Below are positions 46,237-57,784 of a DNA stretch of 64,000 bases, piece by piece. The DNA is from Poa pratensis (lineage: Eukaryota; Streptophyta; Magnoliopsida; Poales; Poaceae): contig CAMZMU010000041.1 of the NCBI GenBank assembly GCA_947311845.1, positions 135,097,849 to 135,161,848 of the forward strand. The letters run 5' to 3'. A program made the position numbers and the translations under genes. Positions within the stretch are counted from its first letter, which is position 1, and the number at the start of each line of letters is the position of its first letter. The notes under the pieces are model-generated. The model had not been told where the DNA came from. It saw only the letters and a list, made by a program, of their open reading frames with translations, and searched no databases.

Positions 46237-48320
46237 CTAGCAAAATGTCCGTGCGTTGCTACGGGCTGATGAAATAACCATTCCTCATCTCATAGAAGTG
46301 CAAGATAACAAATCCGATATACGGATCGGTAAAGAGAAATCAGCAATGCAAGTATGACCTAGTGTCATGGTATGCAAATTTAAGTAGCAACCAAACTTGA
46401 AATCATGGTCTGAGTGAAGGTAGAATGAAATTGCAGTTCACCATTGAGGATCCTAGATCCGGTATATGCATGTTAAACAGTCAATCTGCATGAGACCCTG
46501 AACTTAGTATATCTGATATAGTAAAACTACAAGAAGAGACTGAGTAGAGATGAAAATTATTTAGTAGAACACTCATTAATTGTTTAGGTCAGCCAATTAG
46601 TCAACGTGAGAAAATTATGAAGCAGCGAATTAATCAGAGATTTGAGGCCTTGTAGCTGCCTCCAGTCGTCTCTACAATTAGAACTTGCACCAAACTCTCT
46701 CTACAAATTACCCATAGATGAACCAACAAAGGATACACGAACACTGCCAGAACATTTGCACTCAATTTTTTTTAAGTATTGGCCAGATCCAGCCTTCCCA
46801 CACATGCGTACATGAATGGGGATGCGGAGACAGAATTTTTTTGGAACATGCATACGGCATTACATTGAGAGGTACTGAAGTTATTAGTGACACAAAGTGA
46901 GAAGATTTTCTATTATAAGCAGAACCAGGTGTTGAATAACCAAAGGTCCAAATCAATTCCTTTACACATATTGCATGCTTTTATCAAATCTGAGATACAA
47001 GCTCAAAGTTTTAACTCTATTTGTCAAGTACATACAAAACAAGCATTACCTTCCGTACCATATGCCAATCCTTCATGTCCACGCTTCAGATCAGTTCGTC
47101 AAACATTCAGCCGAGAGCTTCCAAGAATGAGACACCCAAGGTCACACCAATGCTGAGTAATAACAAAAATTTACCAGCCGAAGGAACCAGCCAATGGCAA
47201 CACAGTGACAAATTGTTTCGCTAGTTTTGGACCTGCACGCTCCAACTCAGCCTAGTATTTTTTTACGAGTCGTTTACTGAATCCCAAGACAGCAAAACAG
47301 ATGCAGAAGCAGAACTCGATGTGCCTCGATCATTATCTTTAACCAACCAGCAGTACTATATTGACAGGATCCTCACACTGGACATCACGTACAACACTGC
47401 AATTTAATTGCTCGAAGCATCACGGTGGCAATTGTGAAGTTCAGACTGCATCATCACCAGCTGAATCCACTTTAGTTTACTGGTGGTTTGCTGAATCTAC
47501 AAGTATCCATCCACGGGAAGCAAACGAACCATGGATGAAATTCGTGTTTCACACAGTAGTGCACACACAGCTTGCTCCAGTGTCGAGGTTGTCCAGATTA
47601 TCTGCAGGTCATTGCCGCCTCCTGCATCTACACCGCCCAGCTAACTCGTATCAGATCTGTGTGCTCCACCGCGGCCTACGCACGCGCCTTCCAGGCAGAT
47701 GGGAGGGGAGAAGGATGATTCGCGGGCGCTATGCCCCGGCTCCTCGTATCGCGCAACCTGCAGACAGGGGCCATGGAGGCCGTCTCGCCGATCTGCACAC
47801 AGGGGCCATGGAGGTCGTCTCGCCCGACCTGCAGATAGGGGCCATGGCGGTCGTCTCCCCCGACCTCCAGATAGGGGCGATGGCGCTCTCGTGCAACCAG
47901 CGACCCACTCCTGGCAAGGCGCGATGGCAAGAACACGGGCACCGACAGGCGGTGGGCGAGGGAACCTGTCGCCCGACCTGAAGATGGAGGCTATGGCGAC
48001 CTCGTACAACCAGACGTCTACTCCTCGCCAGGCGGGACGGGAAGACCACGGCCCACGGGCACCTGGTGCATCTCGTCGGAGTCGGCGGCGCGGGGGACCC
48101 GGCGGCCGCCGAGGAGGTGCGACGGTAGGTGGCGCAGGCGCAGGCGCGTAGATGGACCGATTCGATTCACCACTCCAAGTACGGAGTTCTTCCTGCGGCG
48201 TAGATCAGGCAGATCACACGACTTGGCGGTGGCATACCATGTAATTATCCTAGCAATGTAAGGGTAAAACCGGAAAGTGAAAAACGGACCATCACCTGAA
48301 AACATATTATATAGTAGAGA
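46237..48320 (-). mobile_element. Helitron (2,084 bp), minus orientation
   Basis: On the minus strand the 5' end is A/TCTCTACTATATAATATG (48320) and the 3' end is a hairpin (CCGTAGCAACGCACGG), a spacer and CTAG/T (46237). Both ends obey the Helitron A/T insertion rule. There is no Rep/helicase, so it is non-autonomous. The 5' half is GC-rich and carries a 36-bp minisatellite and overlapping ORFs, likely captured host sequence. Confidence 0.8.
47758..47902 (+). repeat. Minisatellite, about four 35-36-bp units inside the Helitron
   Basis: Units run CTGCAGACAGGGGCCATGGA, CTGCACACAGGGGCCATGGA, CTGCAGATAGGGGCCATGGC and CTCCAGATAGGGGCGATGGC, each followed by a GTCTCGCC-like spacer. In one frame this gives a 12-residue repeat (DLQIGAMAVVSP). 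A decayed unit (CTGAAGATGGAGGCTATGGC) lies at about 47980. Confidence 0.7.
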
Positions 48321-48429
48321 TTGCCATACAACCCACATAGTTTCCTGGTTTATTAAGGCGTGTCTACACCAATGTCTTAGTGTTTTGTGACTATGTCGTG
48401 ACTTCCTCAACAATTTGCATCAGAGTTGT

Positions 48430-49364
48430 TGTCGGGGGGTTACCCCCGGGTAGGGTAATGATGAGGTAAAAACATGTAAGGTAAAGATAGTAAGCTGTCC
48501 GAGGTAGCGATTGAGCAAGGACGCAGGAGGCGTCATCCGACGTAAGGTGTACGTCCGAGGTATATCCTCCGAGGTATTAACCTCGGGGCAGTCAGCTAGC
48601 TACCACAGGAATAAGGTATTCTCTACCGAGGTATAGGATCAGGAGTGTTATCCGAGGTTGGCAGCAAGGATCGAGGCATGTCAGAGAGGTCACGGGCGCC
48701 GCAGAGCTCGTAGCCCGAGGCTTCAGAGGACGGCGAGGTCCGTCCACGGGTTTCCCGGAAGCTCGGGGGCCTAGGAGCTGACTCGGCTATTTCGGGAAAG
48801 GTCTACAGGCTAGACCTCGGCAGGCTACTGAAGTATGACCGGAAGAGGAAAGCTAGGCCTGGCTGGCCTGACAGTCCGGCCGTTGAGCTGGCAGGAGGCA
48901 GAGGCTTGTCTTCTACCTTTTGGCCATGCCATTGTCAGTTGTAGGCAGGGGTAAAAATGTACTTCGGCCTGTGTATATTTGCGGCATCTCTACCTCCAGG
49001 GAGGAGGACGGCGAAAACCCTAGCTCATTTCCCCCTTCATAGTTTCATCTTCCGTCTAGAGCTCTCACTTTGGGAGCATCATACAGCTCGAGGAGCACCT
49101 TGTACCTGAGAACTACACTGATATATTGAGAGAGGAAAGACAGGAGTAGGGGTTTTACTTCCTCACGAAGGCCCCGAACCTGGGTACATCGTGGTGTCTT
49201 TTGTGTTCTTTGCTTTCTTGGCTTCTTGTTCATGTTCTTGTGGTTTCTTGCATGTTCTAGCTTGTGCACGTCTTGAGTGCATAAACCCTCCCCGGATTCC
49301 CCCAACGACCATTCGGCCCCAACTAAGCCATACCCATGGCATCTGCCGTGATCCCACCACGACA
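48430..49364. mobile_element. Solo LTR, 935 bp, TSD GTTGT
   Basis: Starts TGTCGGGGGGTTACCCCCGG and ends CCACCACGACA. GTTGT flanks it exactly (48425-48429 and 49365-49369). It contains many CCGAGGT(A/T) words and a TATA-like TGTATATTTGCGG near 48971. No internal retroelement sequence remains. Confidence 0.85.
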
Positions 49365-49369
49365 GTTGT

Positions 49370-50109
49370 GCAAATACCCTTGTTTTTTTTGTATTTGCTG
49401 AAGGGCTGCTGTAAAAGGGGGGAGGGTTGACATTTCCCAAATCTATTCATCAAATGGAGGATTTGTCCACAAAGGGGGACTAATGTAAAAAAGGGGGGGG
49501 GGGGGGGGCTTGTCGTCGGGCACTTGTCCACACAAAAAGCCGACCGGTCATACCACACGTAGTTGGATTCGCGACATCAAACCGAGGATCTTCCACCACG
49601 TGACCAAGTGGCAAGAAACTCAAGGTCACTAATCCTCTAGGGTTTCCTTTCGCGGTATTATGGATAGTCAAATAATGAAAAATTAGATTTAGTTGTCAGA
49701 AGGTCCTATCGAAAGTAGAATTGATTATGGATTCAAGCCATCGCACATGGTTTCATAAAATCTGTATGATTTCTCTGATCTAAATCAAGCAGGTTTTCAT
49801 GAAGATCTTGTTCTTAATGCTCTATTCGATATTGGTAGGAGAAGAGCCCGACTTAGCCTCCATACTGCAAAGATGTATTTGAGGACGACAGGAGAAACTG
49901 GAGGAGAATCCGAAATTATGACATTATGCTTAAAATAAGTAACAGTACTAGTGTACTACCCTTGTCAATAAGATGCATCTTCATTTTTAGAAGCTAATCT
50001 CTAAATAACCTCCAGCTACATCGTGCAGGGCCATCAAGCTGTTACTATGCATTAGAAACACTAATTAAGCACATTAGCTCTAGGCACGAGTGTCCGCTTG
50101 ATAGCTATC
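49370..50109. other. Intergenic with a 16-base G run
   Basis: No gene seen. A run of 16 G (49493-49508) is a possible quadruplex former or an assembly weak point. Confidence 0.4.
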
Positions 50110-50530
50110 CATTGGTTTTTCTAATCTTAAAAGAAATTTGCCGATGTAAAAAAGTAAAGGAAATGCAAGTTTATCTTCACCTTTCAATCATACACAAATC
50201 TATGAAAAGTTGCAGCTTTTAACCTGCATGATTGTACCCCCAAAGATGCAACAGTCGAAGCAGAGACTGGTGCTCTGTAAAAGTAGGATTCACAAGAAAC
50301 TTCCACACACACTGATAAAGGAGAGCTCAATCATAAAGTGTAGCACTACATCAGTTTTTCTCACAAACTACCAAACACTTATATTACTTACGTGTACAAG
50401 GGATATGTATGGATGGCCTCTACCACACAGCTCCAGTTCTAGAAATACACCGATCTCGAAAACTTTGCATCTTTTAATATACATTGGTAATGACAGTTGA
50501 TCAGATCGACGCAGTAATGAGCAAAAATAA
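50110..50530 (+). repeat. Third remnant of the F-box 3' flank
   Basis: Matches 39950-40380 and, in its first part, 23290-23720: GGAAATGCAAGTTTATCTTC, AAGTTGCAGCTTTT, CAAAGATGCAACAGT, ATTCACAAGAAACTT and GAGAGCTCAATCAT appear in order. No F-box sequence lies upstream of it, so only the distal end of a duplicated unit survives here. Confidence 0.65.
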
Positions 50531-51401
50531 AATGAAAAAGGAGCACACGTGTTTGTCATCACAACAACACAAATACTCCTTTCAGCAGTTAGAACACCAT
50601 ACAAGAGGGCAAAACACAAGCAAATTCAGCGACAACCATAACACCAACAAAGATAGCATATACCGGAACCTCGCACCATGGGAATATAGACACACGCCGT
50701 CAACCTAGATGCACAAACTTTTCCAACAAAAAAACTATGTACGGAGATGTAGCCTGCACAGCTGGAGAAGCGCAGCACCAGGAACAGAGCAGATTTGCCC
50801 TAGTCAGATTGGGAACGGTATGTGCAATCAGGCCTGTGACTCAACCTGATTCAGGGCTTGGTTAGGACCGCTCGCCGCTTGCCCGTGGTTTCGGGGCGGA
50901 CTTATCACTGGCAGATCGGTTCATCGATTTTTTGCTGTTTGTTCCCATCGCTCCTCCCCCGCCAACTGTTAGAAACAACAACACTTGCTGGATTATGGAG
51001 TGATGAACTAATGATTTCGTGGAAATTAGTGGCAGAAAGAAAAAACGATGCACATAATTTCAGTTTCCAGAATGGCACATAGCATAGACATACATCAATA
51101 ACAGTGAGGAAGAAATGACAGAAGGCAAAGAAGCTAGCTGATCATATCAAATTGTTGTAGAAAAAACAATTAGGTAAGCATATCAGAAGGTTTTTCATTG
51201 GAATACAGATCTATTTTTTTTACAGAATTTCAGCCCTACATTAGTGGTGCAATAAAGAAAATATTGTTGCATGCAATCTTGGTATTAACTATTCTGTAGT
51301 ACATGATGCCAATTGGTTCTTTTGGACAAATGGAATGGTGTGCAACAGTTATCTGAATGATCGTCGATACAGCTATACAAGATGAGGAATCATTCCACGA
51401 T
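50531..51401. other. Spacer and 3' UTR side of the IQD gene
   Basis: No protein gene recognised. The part next to 51401 should be the 3' UTR of the minus-strand IQD gene. Confidence 0.4.
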
Positions 51402-54400
51402 TCAAAAATTTATGCTAAAAAATATAAAGGTGGGATGAGTTGTGCCATTGTGTGCTTTACCGTTGTTTGGCAGGGATAGCCGCTTCTTGGCTGATGTGTT
51501 CAGCTGCACACGCCTTTCTTTCTGGTTGAGACCTATATCTATGTGCTGAGAACTGACTTCCTCAAAACCCTCATCTACCAACTTCGACTTCTGTTTGGAT
51601 GATCCCAAAGAAGTGGAAGGCAGCATACTTGATGATCGCCCAAATGAAGTAAAATTTACATCAGAATATGACTTCTTGTGGTTTACACCTTTCTTCTTGT
51701 TCGGGACATTTGGAGAAGTATTTGAAGTTGGCGCTTTGACCTTTGGTATGACCTGAGACTTTCCTTCCCCATGCTGATTACCATCACACATCGGCATGCT
51801 CTCTTTTGTATTATTGTCAAGTAACCTGTTCTCCCATGGACGTGCAGCCACCCATCTCTCTACCCAGTTTGAACCCCAGTGGTTGTCATCAAGTTCGAGT
51901 ACTTGAAGATTTGTAGATTTCTGTTGCCTTGAACCAGCTTGCCTCTGACCAAGAGAAAAATAGACCTTACCAACTTCAGAGAGGTTAACAGATACAGTAT
52001 TACAAAAATAGTACGTAATTTTCAGCATGAGCACTAATCGTCATATGCATATTAAGATCATTCTCAGATGCTAGCAATAGTTTCCTAGGTGCATCAGTTC
52101 ATACTAAATTGTAGAGTACACTAGTAATATCCTTGCTGCATTCTATTCAACCAATAAAGCACATCCATTGCACTTAGGTGAAGTCACAGTGAGAAAATAT
52201 CTGGAAGGAAAAGGCAAATCTTCTCCTAGGATCACATGAACACACGTTTTGGTTCAGTACAACACGGGCAAGAAATACGTGGACTTCCACTAGGCACATG
52301 TGGCCATTTATATCCACGCTAATTCAAAAATGTTAAGAGCACAGAACGAAAAATGGATGATCCGAGGTTCTCAGGTAGTCATATTCATAAAAACAGGATA
52401 TGTTAGCATATACCTGGTTAAGTGTGTCCCCTGCAGTTTGGCATGATACAACTAGCTGAACTATTCAGCCTATTGCACAGTTCTCTTTTTCTTGCAGTAT
52501 AGCTAGATTTGAAATTGTATGCTTGCTATACAACTCTAATGCCTATGATTCAAAATATAGCTATACTTTTTTCAACTGTACCGTCAATATTTAGTTAATA
52601 TAAACTATTTTAATCGAGCCTCACCAGAATATATTTTCCTTGTCTTGACTATTGAGTATGATCTTTTTTATTTTCTGGATTATCATCAGAATTTCTAGCC
52701 CTCAGAGAAAAGATAGTGCCTTTAATCTTACCAGTTGTTTATATTCACAAACAAGCAGCAGCAAGCGAGAAAACAATACCCCTAATAAGAAAAAAATAAG
52801 CATTTAACACAGATGTGATTACTGTTTGATATTTATCGCCACGGTGGTTTCAGTCAGATAAGTTTTATTAACCTATGGTTTACTATATATTTATTCAACA
52901 GTAGATGTCTTCTCCGCTAAACTATTAAAAAATTAGCAAGCAGAGCAAGCACGAAAAATATTAGTTATTCCTGACCTGACTACACACGTGCATATTCAAC
53001 AAACAATTTGATTCAAGAGCATCAAGTTCGCCTCACTTAACAAGTCTCAACTAGTTCATGTATTCTGGTGTACTTCCCTCCAAATTACCTGATGCGTCAA
53101 TGCATACGCCATTGCTCTCTCGCGTTTCGCAGCAGCTTCCTGCCTTTTAAGTACTTTAGCTTGTATTTCTTCCACGGAACCAGTACCACCACACCAACCC
53201 TCCTGCATTTGTTGTTGCAGACTTAAAGTGTTATCTCTAGTCGAGAAACATATTTTCCAACTCGGAAAACACAACCATTATCAAAACAATGTGAATGATC
53301 AACGGCAACCATTACCAAAAGAATGTGAATGATCAACGGGTCTAATGCCCCTGAATTTATCATTGCTGGAATAATTGGCAGAGTATCAAAAGGCTGAATA
53401 AAAATTCTGTTCATTCGGAACATGTAGGCCCTAAGAACATACAGCTGGAAAGACACACAAACTGAATATTCCATCGCCGCAAGTCAACCCTTATTATTCT
53501 AAAAACGTTTTCCTTGGCCCTAACCCAAGTTCAATCCAAGTCAGCCAATGAACCGTGTTTACTGTGATAGCATGTGTACTCTCATTCTCATCATCCTTCA
53601 ACTGACCACTTGTAATAAATTTAATACAGCAAGTAATAAAATTAAACTTTATGATGTCCAGTTTGTTTCCTTTCATCCCTATATAGAAAAAATATATGAC
53701 TTGCTCTTGTTATATGTATTATAATGTAGTTTATTCAGCTGAATGGCATATAGGGGCGTAGGTTAGTATATTTATTTATAAGGTATCAGGGGACCTACCT
53801 CAATTTCTCGAACATGATTCTCACTATCATCTTGCTCAGGGACCTTTTTCCGTGTCACCTGGTTTTTTAAAGCAACACCAACTTCTCTTGCTCTGACACG
53901 AGCTTCAGCTCTTACCAGCTCATGCATACACTGAAGTGTTTCTGCTGTCTGCTTTCTCACAATATGACCCCTAACAAGGGCCTGCAGCATAACTATACCT
54001 TTCAGCGCTCGTAAAGCCCGCCGCGCCTGTTAAGTATAAAAGAAACACAAAAGATCAAAATGTCAGAACCAGAGAACTATTGTGGATGCTTGAAATCATG
54101 AGTTCACATATTAAGAAAGCAATAGCTTCTTCAACGAATGCTTTGCCATACACTAGAACTATGTAGCTGGATAATTTATTAATTTTGCGTTTTCTCGAAA
54201 AAAAATATTAAGTGAATTCAGGACAGGAAGGTATGGCTTCAATTTGTCTTTTCATCATCACTGAAGAATTAACTAGGACCTCCTAACACTAATCTCCCAT
54301 TTTCTGTTTTTCTTGGATTATCCTAATAACATATACAATCGCTTTCCCTTCCTGTTAGCTGACAATCTCCAGGTTTAATTGAAAATAACCGAAACATGAA

Positions 54401-55830
54401 TATGAGCACATTCACTATTTGGTGGCATTGCTTTCTCGACATGGCAAAACGAATATATAATGCTATCCATTGTTTAGCACAACAGTGTTCAAAGAGAGCA
54501 TACCAAGAATGCCCGAAATGCAGACTGAATAACTGTTGCAGCCAAATCATCCTCTCTAGAAAGTTCTTCAATTTGAGAAACATGCACATCGAGTGACGCA
54601 CTTTCTGAAGAAATGGAGTTCGGAACTATCTGTATGTGGGTGTCATCAGTCGATGTTTCACTAGGCACTGCAAGTTCTTCTACTGCAGGATCCAGAGAAT
54701 GCTTTCGGTTGTGTAGCTGTAGAGGAGCAGAGCTCTGCAACATTTATGATAGTTGTCATGATAGCAGTAACAACTAATAAGTCAAGTAGAAAATATTCTA
54801 AAAAAATAAAAGCCAATCAAGTACGCTGCTAGTAAGGAATTCATGCTTACAATGTAACACTATTGTAAACGCCTAAACGGTGCACAACAGACTATGATAA
54901 ATATCGTATTCATACTTAAGGTTCAACTGTATGGTCTCCTTTGAAATAGGTTAAACTTCTTCAGTAGTGCAAGTTTAGCCTTTTGTTGGCAAATGCTGTA
55001 AGCTTTGTTTTGTCAAATTTACATACTGACGCCTGATAACTAAATAAATTAACCAGCTATCCGTTACTGACAGACAAGTTAACAGATAAAAAATTATAAA
55101 CATGCCATTAATTATTCAATTAAAGCTTCATTCCAACATTCTTTAATTTTCTCTCTTATTTTGTAGGTAAGGGGACAGAAAAACAGAAGTCTGGAAATAA
55201 CAGCATACGATTGCTATAACAGTGCACAACATTTAATACACGGATATTGACCACAAAATGTGATTGTCGTTTCTCCCCATTCCCATAATACTTTTTTAGA
55301 ATCCATTCCCATAGTATTTGTAGTGTTGGTACAACACAGGCATACACACAAAAACTCTATTTTTGAAACTACTGATCAGTGGAGCAGAGTTGTTGAGCAG
55401 CAAGCCCATGACAAACTAACAAAGACATGCCAACAACAGCACTTGTGTGGCATCCGACAAACCAAATTTGGTAGACCATCCACTTCTGCGGTTTTGCTCA
55501 TTCTTTAAGATTTGTCATGTTCCCAAATCTCTCACAGCAAGACAAAAAACAAAAGCATATGCGCCTATCAAGCTGTGCACACAGCACATATGAGAAGGAA
55601 ATAGAAACAAAAGACAAACAAAATAATCATAGCTTCAGAGTTCAGAGTTGATAAGAATATTGACATAAGCCATTAAATATATTACACGATATAAACCCAA
55701 GGCGAATAGCACGACTTACGGTTTCACTGCTCTCAGCATTTTGTGCATTTTCTTGATCTTGTGAATTCTTCCCCTTTTCTTGCTTTCTTATGCGAACCAG
55801 TGATTTAATCCACTTCGATGAAATACCCAT
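51402..55830 (-). CDS. IQ67-domain (IQD) calmodulin-binding protein, 5 coding exons, 408 aa
   Basis: Coding exons on the minus strand: 55720-55830, 54504-54734, 53799-54026, 53089-53202 and 51402-51944, all joined in phase 0 with GT-AG introns (for example ACC/GTAAGT, TTG/GTATGC, GAG/GTAGGT, CAG/GTAATT). The sum is 408 codons plus TGA. The protein starts [20 protein letters not shown]. The IQ67 region covers about residues 100-170: [13 protein letters not shown] / [10 protein letters not shown] is the first IQ motif, split by the phase-0 intron that is a hallmark of the family, then [16 protein letters not shown] and [18 protein letters not shown]. Later motifs are [33 protein letters not shown] and [14 protein letters not shown], with a basic Ser-rich tail. 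IQD proteins bind calmodulin and act as scaffolds at microtubules, membrane or nucleus. The structure is complete and looks functional. Confidence 0.95.
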
Positions 55831-57350
55831 GATAACCCAACCTTTTTCTTTCTTCTAGTTCAATCACCCAAGACCTGCATTCAGAATATTGTAATGCTTA
55901 CTATACTAATGATGTATAGCTGCATTATGCCTATAACTTGAGTAAGAGATCAAAGATAGCTCACAGCTTAAAACCAAGAAAGACTGCATAACAATTCCTG
56001 TAATCTCAAGCAATATATAGCAACACTACTGTAAGAGCGCGCATGCTACTTGCTGAAAAAATGACCAAAAGTTCAGCGGTCTTCACATGAACAATGAATA
56101 TAGGCATGACTAAGGTAAACTGTCAAATCCAATGATTGATGTCAATGCAAGAAAGAATCTAAGTTGCATGATAAGGTCAGTTGGAAGCAACAAAAATATT
56201 CTGCCATTCCTTCACTGGTGGTTGCCATGGAAGTATATAATACGAGTCAAGACTACGGCATCAAACTAGTAGAGATGCTGATAGCAAATCCTACTCCACG
56301 ACCTAATATACAGTAAATGCAAGAAAATGTTTTGCACATTAGATTAGAATTGAAGAACACTTCAGTAGGCCACTAAGGAATATGCAGCACAGACTAGAAT
56401 CAAACCATGCAATTGATGCGCCTGTTACCCAGAAGTAAGAGAAACCGACATCCGAAAAACTGCATAGTTTTGCAAAATATAAGCAACACTGTATCATGTG
56501 AATGCAGCTAACAAGTCAGCGAAATTCACAAATAATTCCCAAGAGGAACGCATTTTAACACGGAAATTTCCAAGTTGCAGGCGATGCAGAACACTAATTT
56601 CTCCAACAGAAGATAAGTTATGGAACTCCAAATAAGATCCAGCAAGCGAGTACCTAGAAGATTCACTGAGAACTTTACGCCAAACGAAGACACGGCTAGC
56701 CCCCAAAAGGAGCCAGCTTTTGAGGAAGTAAAAAAATAAAGGGGAGAAAGATTGTAATAAAGGAACCTTTTTTACAGCTCTCCATCTAAATCTTGTAAAA
56801 AAGATGCAAAGCACTTCGATGATACATTGATTGGCTGAAGCACCATATGCATTGTTTTTTCGAAACCGATTTCATAGGATACGCAATGCAGTTCCAAACC
56901 GTCAAAACGCACGCACAAATCAGCGCCAGAGGGAGGCGCATCGCCACGAGACGAGCGAGCCAAGGGATGCAGAACTCAGATGCTATAAAACTCCCCGGAA
57001 TCTAGCCAAAAATGCGACTCAAAATCCGAGAACACGCCCCCATCCATCGCTCAATCGGGGTCTCGAACTAGACTAAATCGCGCTACAGAGACGCCGAAGA
57101 TGAACGCACGGCCCAGCGGCGGCTCACCGAAATGCCTACAGATTGCGCGATTCTTGGCATGGGATGATGGGTTGGAGCTCACCTGGGCGGCGAAGAGGAG
57201 AGCCTGAGACGGCAGGCTGCAGAGTGGAGACCATTCCCTCCCCAGCTCTCCTCTTCTGTCGCCAATCGTGCCCCCCTCTCTCTTCCGTTCTGCATTTTGG
57301 GTTTCGTTTTTTATTCCCTCCTTGCACTTTTCGTTTCTTCGAAGCAAAAA
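55831..57350 (-). promoter_or_regulatory. 5' UTR with a leader intron of the IQD gene
   Basis: Just before the ATG is an acceptor TTCTGAATGCAG (about 55875-55886), and 1.3 kb upstream a GC/CT-rich exon ends GCCGCCCAG/GTGAGC (exon end 57183). This fits a non-coding first exon (about 57184-57330) and a 1.3-kb leader intron, common in this family. The transcription start is not fixed and no clear TATA box is seen. Confidence 0.6.
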
Positions 57351-57420
57351 AATTAGGACAAGAGCAGAAAAGGAGAAAATAGATCCGCCGAGTGCGTCCA
57401 CAAAAACGTCTGAAAGTTTA

Positions 57421-57680
57421 GGCTTAGTTTGACCGCGAAGTGTTTCTAAAATCAAAATATTCGAAAACCACGTTATTTCTATGCCTGGCGAACCAATATT
57501 TTCAGTATTGTAAAAAGAGATTCATACACTTCAAAAATAGTACAGTATCCTAAATATTGAATTATTTAAAACTACAGTTTTGGCTAAAGCCAAACACCTC
57601 AAAATATTTAATACTTCGGTATTTCTGAAAACAAAGTATTTTTTAAATACTTTGAAAATACGGAGCTCCCAAACTGAGCC
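57421..57680. mobile_element. MITE in the IQD promoter, GGCT(T/C)AGTTTG ends
   Basis: Inverted ends GGCTTAGTTTGACC and, from the right, GGCTCAGTTTGGGAG flank about 260 bp of AT-rich DNA with inverted AAAATA-rich words. TA occurs on both sides. The termini resemble Tourist or hAT MITEs; the class is uncertain. It lies roughly 100 bp upstream of the inferred IQD transcription start. Confidence 0.65.
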
Positions 57681-57784
57681 TACTTAGTTTTGTCCCTTAC
57701 CGCCCACTTTTATGGGCAAATTCTGTGTAAAAAAATTTGATTAAAAAGGGAGTGCAAGAAAATAAACACTTGTTACCTTGTAGT

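Noticed and set aside
47361..48151. ORFs of 150-206 codons in the GC-rich part of the Helitron
   Set aside because: They overlap in several frames across a minisatellite and lack any domain; more likely captured or expanded sequence than a gene.
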